Source: JBDRKE01 sp043814315 (GTDB taxonomy: Bacteria; Omnitrophota; Gorgyraeia; Gygaellales; Profunditerraquicolaceae). Taken from it: DNA of 64,000 bases. Position numbers and translations under genes: made by a program. Positions 41,541-50,449 of the stretch are shown here, piece after piece. Every line of letters starts with the position of its first letter. Position 1 is the first letter of the stretch. The notes under the pieces were generated by a model. The model was not told where the DNA came from. It did no database searches and saw only the letters and a list, made by a program, of their open reading frames with translations. The stretch is from positions 62,001 through 126,000 of the forward strand of contig JBDRKE010000010.1 in assembly GCA_043814315.1 (NCBI GenBank), written 5' to 3'.

Positions 41541-42863
41541 ATGCAAACCGTTAAATTTTATACTTTAGGCTGCAAGGTGAATCAGTATGATACGCAGAAC
41601 TTGAGGGAGCGTTTTGAGGAGGCAGGATTTAAGGAATTAGAGGACACAGAGGCTGCGGATGTCTGTGTCGTGAATACCTGCACGGTCACGCACAAGGCGG
41701 ATGCAGATTCCTTAAACATCATCCGCAAAACCAGAAGGCAGAACCCGAAGGCAAGGATTATCGTCACGGGGTGCCTTACCGAATTAGACGAAAAGAAGAT
41801 CAAAGATGCCGGCGCGCGCCTGATTATCAAAAATAAAGATAAAACAAGGATAACGGAGATTTTAAACCGGCAAATGGGCAAATCCTTCGGCAGGCTCAGG
41901 ACGCTTCGCCGAAGGGCGCTGAGCGAAAGAGAAGTGCCGGCAAACCGGCAAATGTACAAAGGCATTTCTTTTTTTAAGGGCCACACGCGCGCCTTCATAA
42001 AAATTCAGGATGGTTGCGATAACTTTTGCTCCTATTGCAAGGTTCCCCTGGTTAGAGGTGCTTCGCGGAGCAGGCCGCTTAAGGATGTTGTTGAAGAGGC
42101 TAACAGATTAAGTCAAAACGGTTTCAGAGAGATAGTCCTCACTGGCATATGTTTAGGCTCATACGGTAGGGATTTAAAGCAGAGGGTTTCTCTTGTCAAT
42201 GTAATCGATAAGTTGGAAGACATCGACGAACAGTTACGCATCAGACTGAGCTCTATTGAGGCAGGCGATATTTCAGATGGATTAATACATAAGCTTGCGC
42301 ATTCTAGAAAATTATGCCGACATCTGCACGTGCCTTTTCAGAGCGGCGATAACGAAATATTAAAAAAAATGAACCGCAGAGATACTTTTGAAGATTATTT
42401 GAGACTTATCCGCAGGATAAAAGCCGCCATACCAGAAATCGCCATAACTACAGATATCATAGTTGGATTTCCATCAGAAACTGAAGAGAATTTTCAGAAT
42501 ACCCTTAGCCTGATTAAGCAGACTATGCCTTTAAGAGTGCATATCTTTACATACAGTTTAAGAGAGCCCACCGCCGCAAGTAATTTTAAGGAAAATTGTA
42601 ATCCGGTTATCGTAAAAAAAAGAGTCTCTAAACTTAAAGAAATCTCCCAGAATTGCAGCCTCATTTTTAAAAAGCGATTTCTCAACAGAAAAATGGAAGT
42701 CCTTATAGAAGGCCGGGCAAAAGAAAATAAGGATTACTGGCAGGGTTATACTGGGAATTATATGAAGGTGGAGGTTAAATCCGAACTCGATTTAAAGAAT
42801 AAAATGGTTCCCTTACAATTGAAAAAAATATTTAACAGCCATATTCTGGCAGATTTTTATTGA
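41541..42863 (+). CDS. mtaB: tRNA t6A methylthiotransferase
   Basis: Radical SAM methylthiotransferase making ms2t6A37. N-terminal UPF0004 domain (TLGCKVNQYDTQNL, VVNTCTVT, VTGCL) with three cluster Cys, the radical SAM motif CDNFCSYC, and a C-terminal TRAM-like part. 440 residues. Between the two domains is an in-frame insertion of about 30 residues (NRQMGKSFGRLRTLRRRALS and on) coded by repeats at 41864-41955: a CTTCGGCAGG...CGCCGAAG palindrome lying between two AACCGGCAAATG units. MtaB rather than MiaB by the KVNQYDT start and interdomain layout. Confidence 0.93.
   Translation: MQTVKFYTLGCKVNQYDTQNLRERFEEAGFKELEDTEAADVCVVNTCTVTHKADADSLNIIRKTRRQNPKARIIVTGCLTELDEKKIKDAGARLIIKNKDKTRITEILNRQMGKSFGRLRTLRRRALSEREVPANRQMYKGISFFKGHTRAFIKIQDGCDNFCSYCKVPLVRGASRSRPLKDVVEEANRLSQNGFREIVLTGICLGSYGRDLKQRVSLVNVIDKLEDIDEQLRIRLSSIEAGDISDGLIHKLAHSRKLCRHLHVPFQSGDNEILKKMNRRDTFEDYLRLIRRIKAAIPEIAITTDIIVGFPSETEENFQNTLSLIKQTMPLRVHIFTYSLREPTAASNFKENCNPVIVKKRVSKLKEISQNCSLIFKKRFLNRKMEVLIEGRAKENKDYWQGYTGNYMKVEVKSELDLKNKMVPLQLKKIFNSHILADFY
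41864..41955. repeat. Nested repeat inside mtaB
   Basis: AACCGGCAAATG is repeated on both sides (41865-41876 and 41944-41955) of a CCTTCGGCAGGCTCAGGAC / CTTCGCCGAAGG palindrome; the same palindrome type occurs in element A at 26549-26578. It looks like one repeat inserted into another, all in the coding frame. Confidence 0.85.
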
Positions 42864-42888
42864 CGCCTAATTATAGGTATGATATAAA
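42860..42888 (+). promoter_or_regulatory. Sigma70-type promoter of the surface protein gene
   Basis: TTGACG, 17 nt, TATAAA, with TG one base before the -10 (extended -10). It overlaps the mtaB stop codon. Confidence 0.75.
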
Positions 42889-42949
42889 AATCACAAAGGT
42901 TCCAAAGGTTCTTTCGCAAAAGGAATGATCACTAAACAAGGAGGCTAAA

Positions 42950-44146
42950 ATGCAGAAAATGAAGCTTTTACTATTTTTCTTAATCTTCTTCGTGGTTTTT
43001 CCTGCTTTTCTTTTTGCTCAAGAAACCCTAACCATCACCACTTATTATCCTAGTCCCTATGGGAGCTATAACCAATTATACGTTGCAGATAGGGTCGGCA
43101 TCGGGACGACGGCTCCGCCAGAAAAATTATCTGTTTACAGCAATAATTCCGCCTCCCTGTTAAAACTGCACGGCGCTGGCGACGCATGGAATTTCTCAGG
43201 TATTGCCCTAACTTCAGAGGAAGCGGCGGGTAATAAAAGCTGGGATATTTTACATCGGAAAGTCGCAGGTGAACTCAATAATTTTATCATTCAGGAATTT
43301 GACAACGTTTACACTACGAGATTGACTATCAAACCGGGTGGCAACGTCGGCATCGGCACGGAAAATCCTCAATGGAAATTAGAAGTAGATGGCTTTGCTG
43401 GAGTGGCTAATCAATTAAACATCACGGGCCCGGGGGGATGGGCACAGGTGCAATCAGCAGATGTCGATGTCGATTTGGAATTGAAAACTGTCTCTGGAAC
43501 TGGGGCCATCAAGTTCAGTCCAAATGATAACGAAGTCATGACAATAACTTCGACGGGAAGGGTAGGTATCGGGACAGCAGTACCGAATACAAAACTCGCA
43601 GTTAGCGGGCTTACGTCCAATAATCTATCTAGGAGAATTAGAATGAGTGCATCCGGTAACTTTTATTATTATAGTGCGGCGTTTACAGAATATCATTCTT
43701 ATTTGTCAGACAACCCAGATGTTTTAGGCATCGGGGATGCTGTTTGTCTTGTAAATGGTAAACTTGTCAAATCATCTTCTAAAAGACAGACGAACTGTGT
43801 TGGAATTGTTGCTTTTAAAGGCATCGGAAGAGGCAATACTGATTCATTGAGCGGGGCCCCTGAAAGTAAAAATTTAATACAGGTGGCCTCTATTGGAGAT
43901 AACAGGGAACAGAAGAACGATGTTTCTTTAAAGGGCCGTAAGGTATTGAGAGGATTTAAAGTTTGTAATGAGGGGGGCGCTATTAAAACAGGCGACTTAT
44001 TGTGCACTTCTTCTAAGTCGGGTTTTTTAATGAAACAGGACGATGATATAATGCATAGTTATACTGTTGGTAAAAGCTTGGTCGATGTGTCATTTGATAA
44101 AAATGGCGAAGCAAAGGATGTTTACGGGTATTTACTCTGTAATTAA
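42950..44146 (+). CDS. Secreted protein with VGIGT repeats
   Basis: 398 residues. Signal peptide (LLLFFLIFFVVFPAFLFAQ), then TLTITTYYPSPYGSYNQLYV and three VGIGT...P..KL repeats (about residues 46, 126 and 204), a beta-strand motif shared with phage tail-fibre and adhesin stalks. The C-terminal part (GDAVCLVNGKLVKSSS, TGDLLCTSSKSGFLMK, YTVGKSL) resembles intramolecular-chaperone or peptidase-G2-like tail domains. I infer a trimeric surface fibre or adhesin. AAGGAGG ribosome-binding site. Confidence 0.78.
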   Translation: MQKMKLLLFFLIFFVVFPAFLFAQETLTITTYYPSPYGSYNQLYVADRVGIGTTAPPEKLSVYSNNSASLLKLHGAGDAWNFSGIALTSEEAAGNKSWDILHRKVAGELNNFIIQEFDNVYTTRLTIKPGGNVGIGTENPQWKLEVDGFAGVANQLNITGPGGWAQVQSADVDVDLELKTVSGTGAIKFSPNDNEVMTITSTGRVGIGTAVPNTKLAVSGLTSNNLSRRIRMSASGNFYYYSAAFTEYHSYLSDNPDVLGIGDAVCLVNGKLVKSSSKRQTNCVGIVAFKGIGRGNTDSLSGAPESKNLIQVASIGDNREQKNDVSLKGRKVLRGFKVCNEGGAIKTGDLLCTSSKSGFLMKQDDDIMHSYTVGKSLVDVSFDKNGEAKDVYGYLLCN

Positions 44147-44448
44147 AGCGGCAACGTTGGCATTGGACTACGAGCCTTATCCCAAATCCAAAAAGTATTT
44201 GAATTATGCTTAAGATATGGTATACTTATAAGGTAAGGCTATTTGAAAGAATGGAAAGGGGTTAAAACAGTTTTTATGCTTGACAAATCGGAAAGGAGGT
44301 GTTATAAAAAAAGAGTTACCCGAAGGGGACAGGCGCTGTTAAAATACCTCTTTAGGAAAATAGAGGTTATAATATATAAATAAGACGGAAAAGAGGTGGT
44401 TAAGAGCGCGACATGTCAATCTGACCTTAGGAAGGAGGCTTTATCAGT
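44147..44448 (+). other. Long leader region before the pilin of cluster B
   Basis: 302 bases with no gene seen. It contains a promoter (44199-44226), GGAAAGGAGGTG at 44290 without a following long frame, a CCTCT/AGAGG hairpin (44350-44369), TATAATATATAA-like A+T blocks and AAGGAGG before the pilin ATG. The layout (promoter, GGAGGTG, long leader) resembles that before the pilin at 34464. Confidence 0.5.
44199..44226 (+). promoter_or_regulatory. Sigma70-type promoter of the cluster B pilin
   Basis: TTGAAT, 16 nt, TATACT, about 220 nt before the pilin ATG. Confidence 0.55.
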
Positions 44449-44871
44449 ATGAAAAATAGAGGTTTTACACTCGTAGAAATCATGATCGTTGTGGCCATTA
44501 TCGCCTTGTTAGCTGCCATTGCTATACCGAACCTGTTGACAGCAAGAAGAACGGCTAACGAAGCAGCAGCCAAAGCCACAGTGCGCAGTCTCTCAACTGC
44601 GGCAGAGACATATGCCACGTCTAATAGTGGCGTGTATCCGTCGGCTGTAGGGACAGCTGGTGCCTCATGTACTCAGTTGGCTTGCTTTATCAGTTCAGCT
44701 GCTAGCTACTGCGCAGATGCAGCAGGTACGCTTAGGGCTGTCCAGGGTTACAACTACAGATGCACCTTGACAACAGGCGGTTACAATTTTGTAGCTGAGC
44801 CTATGACCGTCGGCACAACGGGAAATTTCACTTATACAGCGTCTACAGGAGGCGTGATTACGCCTCTGTAA
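44449..44871 (+). CDS. Type IV pilin, cluster B
   Basis: 140 residues: MKNRGFTLVEIMIVVAIIALLAAIAIPNLLTARRTANEAAAKATVRSLSTAAETYA is a classic type IV pilin/pseudopilin N-terminus (G-F cleavage, Glu at +5, IPNLL). Four Cys; the C-terminus is rich in Thr, Ser and Gly (FTYTASTGGVITPL). Strong AAGGAGG site, own promoter and terminator, so probably the abundant subunit of this cluster. Confidence 0.95.
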   Translation: MKNRGFTLVEIMIVVAIIALLAAIAIPNLLTARRTANEAAAKATVRSLSTAAETYATSNSGVYPSAVGTAGASCTQLACFISSAASYCADAAGTLRAVQGYNYRCTLTTGGYNFVAEPMTVGTTGNFTYTASTGGVITPL

Positions 44872-44893
44872 GGTGAGAGTTTTATAACGCTGA

Positions 44894-44925
44894 TAAAAGG
44901 AGGAGAATCAAATCTCCTCCTTTTA
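44894..44925 (+). terminator. Rho-independent terminator after the pilin
   Basis: Perfect 13-bp stem TAAAAGGAGGAGA/TCTCCTCCTTTTA with a six-base loop and a T-rich end. It separates the pilin from the downstream genes. Confidence 0.9.
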
Positions 44926-45026
44926 TATATATACAGCCCTTCACAAAATTCGTTTCGGGCTGTTGATTACACAGATTTCTAAAAGATTACACAGATTTTT
45001 CCGTCGAGTCATAACTGGTGCAATCT

Positions 45027-47033
45027 ATGATGACACAGACTAAATATAACAGAACAAAATTATTTATCAGTGGTTTTGTCTTAATCATATGTTGTGTCTT
45101 TTTAGTCTATTCAAATAGCCTCAACAGCCCCTTTATCTGGGATGACGAAGCTTTAGTCGTCGCAAACCCCTTAATTAAAGACGGGGGTTCTTTAGCAAAG
45201 ATTTTTACCAGCGACCTTTACTACGGCTCGTCCACCGGTTCCAATTTTTATCGTCCCCTTCAGACCTTGACTTATCTGGTCAATTATCATTTCTGGCAAT
45301 TAGAGCCTCGGGGTTACCATATCACAAACATTCTCTTACAAGGATTGGTTTCGTTTCTCGTTCTTTTATTGGCCTATTGGCTTTTGGGAGATTTTGCCGT
45401 TTCTTTGGCCGCTGCCTTACTTTTCGCTGTATGCCCTTTGCATACAGAAGCCGTTACCTATATTTCCGGAAGGGCCGAAATGCTCATGGGCCTATTTTTA
45501 ATTTCATCTTTTATTCTATTTCTTAAAAGCCTAGGCCCTAAGACTAAAAACAAAAACAACTTCTTCGGATTTTCCTTAATCTTATTTATTTGCGCGTTGC
45601 TTACTAAAGAATTATCCGTGCTTTTTCCTTTAGTCATTCTTTCCCATATTTTTTATTTTGCAAAAAACAGACTTAAGAAACCCGTGGTTCTTGCTAAAAT
45701 CCTCCTGCCTTTCTTTGCGACGGCGGCATCGTACATTATTTTAAGGCTGTTTTTTCTAAACTTTATGACTCTTAGGCCTCCGGCATTAACGAAGTTTCCG
45801 TTCCTATTAAGAATCACGGTTTTTCCTAAAGTGCTTTTAACCTACCTGAAACTTTTGATTTTTCCCGTCGACCTGCACATGTCGAGAGAGTTCATCAGGC
45901 CCACCACATTCGGGGGGTATTTTATTGCCTGGTTTGCCCTCGGTAGCATCATAGCGGGTGTCTTTTATGCCTTGCGCAATAATAGAGGCCGTAAAGTTGC
46001 CCCGTTTCTGTTATCATGGTTTTTGGTTTTCCTTCTGCCCCAATCCGGATTATTGGCCATAAACGCCTTCGTTGCGGAGCACTTTTTGTATCTATCCTCT
46101 ATAAGTTTTTTTATTGCCGTCGCCTATGTAATGAATAGATACCTGAGGCCTCGGTTATTTATTTTTGCCGTAGTGGGCCTATTGTTTTTTTACGGGACAT
46201 TAACTTTTTCTCGTAATTATGAATGGTCGGACCCGGTTATTTTTTACGAGCGCATCTTAAAATTTTCACCCAGCAGTTTCCAGGCCCATAACAACCTCGG
46301 GATACATTATCAGCGCCGAAGTCTTTATCAACAGGCCATACGGGAATACGAAAAAGCGCTAGAGATTATGCCTGACCTTTTGGAGGCCCGTTCTAATTTA
46401 GCGGACATCTATTTTAAAATGGGCCGCTTGGACGATGCCAAGAGAGAGTATGCTTTCGTCGAAAAAACAGCGCCCGGAAGCAAGGCAGGCGAGATCCAGA
46501 ATAACATCGCCGCGATTTACGAATCACAAGGTTTATGGGATGAGGCGCTGGATAAATACAAGCTTGCCTTGCAACTGGATCCGGGTTTAGACTTCACTCA
46601 TTTTAATATGGCCAGGGTTTATTTTGTAAAAGGCGATTCTCCTTTGGCGGCACAGGAAATTCTTAATTCCCTTTCAAAATTAAACCTGCCCGAAAAGGAA
46701 GTGCCGATTCTTTTGAAATTGATTGAGGGGTATTTTGATTCAGGCAAGCGTCATACGCGCGCCCTGACCTTTTATAATGATCTGGGAGTGTTATTCGCGC
46801 AGAAAGAGTTTTTTGATGCCAGTATTGTGGCCTTTCAAAAAGTATTAGAACTGGATTTGCGATATAGTGATGCGCATTTTAATCTAGGTTTGGCTTATTG
46901 GAAGAAAGGCCTTAAGGCCAAAGCAGCGCTAGAATTCAAATACGCCCTTAAAATAAATCCCGGCCACGTGCAGGCTAAGGGTATGCTATCCGAGATCAAA
47001 AAAGAAAATTTTTTTTATAGGATATCCTACTAA
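45027..47033 (+). CDS. TMTC-like membrane glycosyltransferase with TPR domain
   Basis: About 668 residues. About ten membrane helices; the first loop has NSPFIWDDEALVVANP, the acidic pair of GT-C enzymes of the TMTC/PMT type, and SNFYRPLQTLTYLVNY and CPLHTEAVTYISGRAEM fit the TMTC (DUF1736) group. The C-terminal ~240 residues are TPRs (NNLGIHYQRRSLYQQAIREY, LGLAYWKKGLKAKAALEF). Expected to add sugar to exported proteins. Its location between a pilin and minor pilins suggests pilin glycosylation. ATG 45027 or 45030; no clear ribosome-binding site. Confidence 0.83.
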   Translation: MMTQTKYNRTKLFISGFVLIICCVFLVYSNSLNSPFIWDDEALVVANPLIKDGGSLAKIFTSDLYYGSSTGSNFYRPLQTLTYLVNYHFWQLEPRGYHITNILLQGLVSFLVLLLAYWLLGDFAVSLAAALLFAVCPLHTEAVTYISGRAEMLMGLFLISSFILFLKSLGPKTKNKNNFFGFSLILFICALLTKELSVLFPLVILSHIFYFAKNRLKKPVVLAKILLPFFATAASYIILRLFFLNFMTLRPPALTKFPFLLRITVFPKVLLTYLKLLIFPVDLHMSREFIRPTTFGGYFIAWFALGSIIAGVFYALRNNRGRKVAPFLLSWFLVFLLPQSGLLAINAFVAEHFLYLSSISFFIAVAYVMNRYLRPRLFIFAVVGLLFFYGTLTFSRNYEWSDPVIFYERILKFSPSSFQAHNNLGIHYQRRSLYQQAIREYEKALEIMPDLLEARSNLADIYFKMGRLDDAKREYAFVEKTAPGSKAGEIQNNIAAIYESQGLWDEALDKYKLALQLDPGLDFTHFNMARVYFVKGDSPLAAQEILNSLSKLNLPEKEVPILLKLIEGYFDSGKRHTRALTFYNDLGVLFAQKEFFDASIVAFQKVLELDLRYSDAHFNLGLAYWKKGLKAKAALEFKYALKINPGHVQAKGMLSEIKKENFFYRISY

Positions 47034-47081
47034 CTTAATCTGTATCAAGCAGTTACCTAAAGACCCCACAAAAAAATTCCC

Positions 47082-47110
47082 TTGCGTAACTTGTTCTTTT
47101 GTGATAGAAT
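47082..47110 (+). promoter_or_regulatory. Sigma70-type promoter of the minor pilin-pilMNOPQ operon
   Basis: TTGCGT, 17 nt, TAGAAT. Because transcription would begin near 47117, the GTG at 47101 cannot be the start of the next gene. Confidence 0.6.
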
Positions 47111-47130
47111 CATTCGAGTTAATTAAAAAA

Positions 47131-47550
47131 ATGATGAAAGGCCATGGCGCGAAGAGTTTTGTAACCATCATGATAGTGATTGCTATATCATCGCTTGTTG
47201 CTCGAACCGTGGTGGGCGTCTTCATAGACATGAACATGGGGCAGAATGAATCTAACGCAGAGGGAACCCTCAAACTCATAGCCGCTTCTTTGGAGAATTA
47301 CGCCAACGATCATCGCGACAAATACCCGTCCAGTTTCTCTGCCTTGACACAATCCAAGATCGCCTATCTTGATAAAGATTACGTATCCGCTTCTCCTATA
47401 AAAGGTTACCTATACGGCTGTTTAAAGCTTGAGCCTTCTGGATACAATTGCTTTGCCGGGCCTACCCGATGCGGCTTGACTGGAAGAACCACTTATAGCG
47501 TAACCACAGGAAGTCAGCTTGTTTCAGAGGGTTGCAAAAAGAGCGAATAA
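47131..47550 (+). CDS. Pseudopilin-like protein without the canonical prepilin motif
   Basis: About 139 residues: GHGAKSFVTIMIVIAISSLVARTVVGVF as a hydrophobic N-terminal helix, then EGTLKLIAASLENYANDHRDKYPSSFSALTQ, which is pilin-like, and a Cys-containing C-terminus (YLYGCLKLEPSGYNC). The G-F-T-L-x-E signature and the +5 Glu are absent. ATG at 47131 or 47134. It opens the operon of minor pilins. Confidence 0.72.
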   Translation: MMKGHGAKSFVTIMIVIAISSLVARTVVGVFIDMNMGQNESNAEGTLKLIAASLENYANDHRDKYPSSFSALTQSKIAYLDKDYVSASPIKGYLYGCLKLEPSGYNCFAGPTRCGLTGRTTYSVTTGSQLVSEGCKKSE

Positions 47551-47562
47551 TAAGGAGAATTC

Positions 47563-47919
47563 ATGAGATTTTCTTATAACGCCTTTTCCTTAGTAGAATT
47601 AATGGTAGGTATAGTCATCTTGATGGTCGTTATCTCCGGATGCCTGCTTACGTATATTTACTGTGTCTTGCTCAACGATACGAGTCATAACATGGTAGTG
47701 GCGGTCAATGATGCCCAGTATGTTTTAGAACAGATTAAGTCCTTGGCGTATGGCGATATTGCCACATATACGGCTCCTGCGTTTAGCAATTTACCCAGTG
47801 AGGTCGTTACATTAAATAGTGCCATGGGGGCTTCGATGGGTACGATTACCGTAAATGTGAGCTGGCAGGAGAGAACGCGCTCAAGAACTCTTTCCTTGAA
47901 GACCTACGTGGCCAAATAA
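47563..47919 (+). CDS. PilV/GspI-like minor pilin
   Basis: 118 residues: NAFSLVELMVGIVILMVVISG (prepilin-type helix with Glu at +5, the cleavage Gly replaced by Ala), then YVLEQIKSLAYGDIATY and a beta-rich end TITVNVSWQERTRSRTLSLKTYV, the PilV/GspI pattern. AAGGAG upstream. Confidence 0.83.
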   Translation: MRFSYNAFSLVELMVGIVILMVVISGCLLTYIYCVLLNDTSHNMVVAVNDAQYVLEQIKSLAYGDIATYTAPAFSNLPSEVVTLNSAMGASMGTITVNVSWQERTRSRTLSLKTYVAK

Positions 47920-47920
47920 C

Positions 47921-48508
47921 ATGAAAAACTATTTATCCCAGGGCTGCGGATTCACGATTATTGAAGTTCTTTGCTCAGTTACCGTCGCGAGTTTCATTGT
48001 TGGGGTTTTGTTTTACGCCTTAAGCAGCGCAGAGTATTCTCGGGCTGCCAGTGCCGCTAAGATCGAGGTGCAATCTGAGGTCAGGCGCAGCATCGATTGG
48101 ATTGTCAAGGACGTGCGTCAGGCCGTCAGTTGGGAAATCGCCGACGCTGACAACAGCCCGTCAAATACACACATTAAATTCCGGAAGGTCGAGGGTTGGA
48201 ATACGACGGCAGAGACGTTTCTTTTAAGCGCCGATTACACCGAATACACGTACGATTCCGGTGATGATAGGATCACCCGCAGGCTCAGCGACTCAGATGA
48301 TGAGACGAAACAGACATGGTCTTTAAACCATATTCAGCGAGCGCCCTTTTATACTTTGGATGGCTCGGGTAATGTTGTTGCTCTGAATGGCGGTGATTTG
48401 CTCACCAGTAGAAAGCTGGTTATCGATATTAGGGGCAGTAAGCCCATTAAGGGCTCTTTAAATGCCACCGCAACGCTTATTGAAGAGGTGAAAATAAGAA
48501 ATGAATAA
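47921..48508 (+). CDS. PilW/GspJ-like minor pilin
   Basis: 195 residues: GCGFTIIEVLCSVTVASFIVGVLF, canonical G-F cleavage and Glu at +5. VQSEVRRSIDWIVKDVRQAVSWEI is the PilW/GspJ long helix. It follows the previous stop with one base between and overlaps the next gene by 8 nt. Confidence 0.86.
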   Translation: MKNYLSQGCGFTIIEVLCSVTVASFIVGVLFYALSSAEYSRAASAAKIEVQSEVRRSIDWIVKDVRQAVSWEIADADNSPSNTHIKFRKVEGWNTTAETFLLSADYTEYTYDSGDDRITRRLSDSDDETKQTWSLNHIQRAPFYTLDGSGNVVALNGGDLLTSRKLVIDIRGSKPIKGSLNATATLIEEVKIRNE

Positions 48509-49373
48509 ACGCAGAGGAATCGTTTTAGTCTTTGCCCTTATGGTCATGCTCGTCCTGTCTATTTTATTGACTTCCTTTTATTTTCAGAGTGCCAACGAAG
48601 GAAAGCTGGCGATGGTCTATGAAAATTCAACGCGCGCTTTTTGGTTAGCCGAGGCAGGTATGGCCCAGGCCTTGAGCACTTTTAGCGGGCCAACGTCATT
48701 CAGCGGCTTTATAGATGATGCCAATCATGCGTATAACGTGCAGGTGAGTTTTTTGTCAGGTATATACTATACTATTGTTTCTACCGGTACGGTCACATCC
48801 CCGGCCACAGGAACGACGAATAGGGCTATAAGCGCCACGGTAAGAACAGGAGTGATTGACCCCACGAAATTTAAATATGGCATCGAAACAACCACGGATT
48901 TGATTATCAAGGGGAGCGTGGATATCAATCCCAGCGGCAGCTGGAAAGAATACTCCACATTGGATTTTGCGGATCTGTTCGGAATAACGAAGGCGGAGAT
49001 GAAGGATAATGCCACGCATGTTTATGCATCGGATACTTTCGATGGTCAGCCCGTTGACGGCATCACTTGGGTGGATGTTGATGACTCCATGAATATCGCG
49101 GGAAATCTCGTCGGTAGTGGTATTTTAGTTATCAACGGAAATGTGCATTTCTCAGGGACCGTTCAATTTAACGGCATCATATATGTCATCGGAAAATTGA
49201 CGATGACGGGAACGGTGGATATATTTGGAAGCGTTCTGGCGGAGAGCAGTACCACCGTAGACACAGAACTCAAAGGAAACGTCGGGATCAATTACAGCCT
49301 ATCGGAGATAACGAATGCCCTAGGTTCCGTTCAATATATAACGAAAGAAATGGTTTCCTGGCAGGAAATATAA
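48501..49373 (+). CDS. PilX/GspK-like minor pilin
   Basis: 290 residues: MNKRRGIVLVFALMVMLVLSILLTSFYF, then ANEGKLAMVYENSTRAFWLAEAGMAQAL, the PilX/GspK signature (AEAGM). The rest is rich in beta strands and Gly (MNIAGNLVGSGILVINGNVH), perhaps a beta-helix-like domain. Confidence 0.85.
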   Translation: MNKRRGIVLVFALMVMLVLSILLTSFYFQSANEGKLAMVYENSTRAFWLAEAGMAQALSTFSGPTSFSGFIDDANHAYNVQVSFLSGIYYTIVSTGTVTSPATGTTNRAISATVRTGVIDPTKFKYGIETTTDLIIKGSVDINPSGSWKEYSTLDFADLFGITKAEMKDNATHVYASDTFDGQPVDGITWVDVDDSMNIAGNLVGSGILVINGNVHFSGTVQFNGIIYVIGKLTMTGTVDIFGSVLAESSTTVDTELKGNVGINYSLSEITNALGSVQYITKEMVSWQEI

Positions 49374-49378
49374 TAGTC

Positions 49379-50407
49379 ATGAATATGAAATGGCTCAATG
49401 GGTTTAAGGAAAGAGTCGCCAAAGAAAGATTTACGTTCGGCCTGGATATCGGCAGCCGGCAGATCAAGATCGTCAAGTTGAAATTATTCAAAGACGCTAT
49501 TGAGCTGTGCGGTTTTGAGGTCGTGCCGGTGCAGCTGGATGTGGGAGCGGTTCTTAAAAAGTTCAAGCATTCTTTAGGTATCTCTTATGCCAACGTCGGC
49601 GTCTGCGGTTCCTCAACCGTGATAAGGTATGTGGATTTTCCCCTGATGAATCAGGCCGAGCTAAAACAGGCGTTGCGGTTTGAGGCACAAAAACTCATCC
49701 CTTTTGCCTTGAGTGAAGTCATTATAGACGGCTGCATTTTAAGGGAAAACGTAAAGGATAATAAAATGCTTGTTTTGATTGCAGCGGTCAAAAAAGACCT
49801 GATCCAGCAACGTCTGAAACTGCTGGAAGAGTCAGGATTAAAGGTTAAAATTATTGATATTGATTCGGTTGCGCTGGTTAATACCTTTAATCATAATTAC
49901 GCGCAGGATGAATTTATGAAGAATAAGACGATCGGCCTGCTTAACATCGGGTCTTCTTTAAGCAGCCTCAATATATTGGAAAATGGTGTTCCCCGTTTAA
50001 GCAGGGATATCCAGATAGCCGGTAATAATTTTACCCAGAAACTTGTCGATGCCTTCGGTATTGATTTTAAAGCCGCTGAAGAATTAAAGCTCAATCCGGA
50101 TAACGATAAAAAAGACAAAGTTGCCGTAGGCCTAGAGACGGTGCTGGCCAGCCTGGCAGGGGAAGTCAGGGTGTCTTTTGATTATTACGAAAGCCAAAAC
50201 ACCACTTCCGTCTCAAAGATTTTCTTAAGCGGGGGCGGCAGCCAGTTCATCGGTTTCAAGGATAGGCTCTCTGACCTTTTGGGGATAGACGTGCAGTACT
50301 GGGACTCTTTAAAACACATAACTATTTCAAATGAAATTGATTCTCAAAAAGTGAATAATCTGTCCGGCCAGTTAGCGGTGGCGGTAGGCCTGGCATTGCG
50401 GGAGTGA
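49379..50407 (+). CDS. pilM: PilM, actin-like pilus assembly protein, cluster B
   Basis: 342 residues: FTFGLDIGSRQIKIVKL (phosphate-1), FEAQKLIPFALSEVIID, IDSVALVNTFN, IGLLNIGSSLSSLNILENG (phosphate-2) and IFLSGGGSQFIGFKDRL. Cytoplasmic ATP-binding ring that anchors PilN. Unlike the cluster A copy it is not fused to PilN. Confidence 0.93.
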   Translation: MNMKWLNGFKERVAKERFTFGLDIGSRQIKIVKLKLFKDAIELCGFEVVPVQLDVGAVLKKFKHSLGISYANVGVCGSSTVIRYVDFPLMNQAELKQALRFEAQKLIPFALSEVIIDGCILRENVKDNKMLVLIAAVKKDLIQQRLKLLEESGLKVKIIDIDSVALVNTFNHNYAQDEFMKNKTIGLLNIGSSLSSLNILENGVPRLSRDIQIAGNNFTQKLVDAFGIDFKAAEELKLNPDNDKKDKVAVGLETVLASLAGEVRVSFDYYESQNTTSVSKIFLSGGGSQFIGFKDRLSDLLGIDVQYWDSLKHITISNEIDSQKVNNLSGQLAVAVGLALRE

Positions 50408-50449
50408 CGCCGAAAAAATTATTTCAGGGAATTTGGAATAGGTTAAAAG

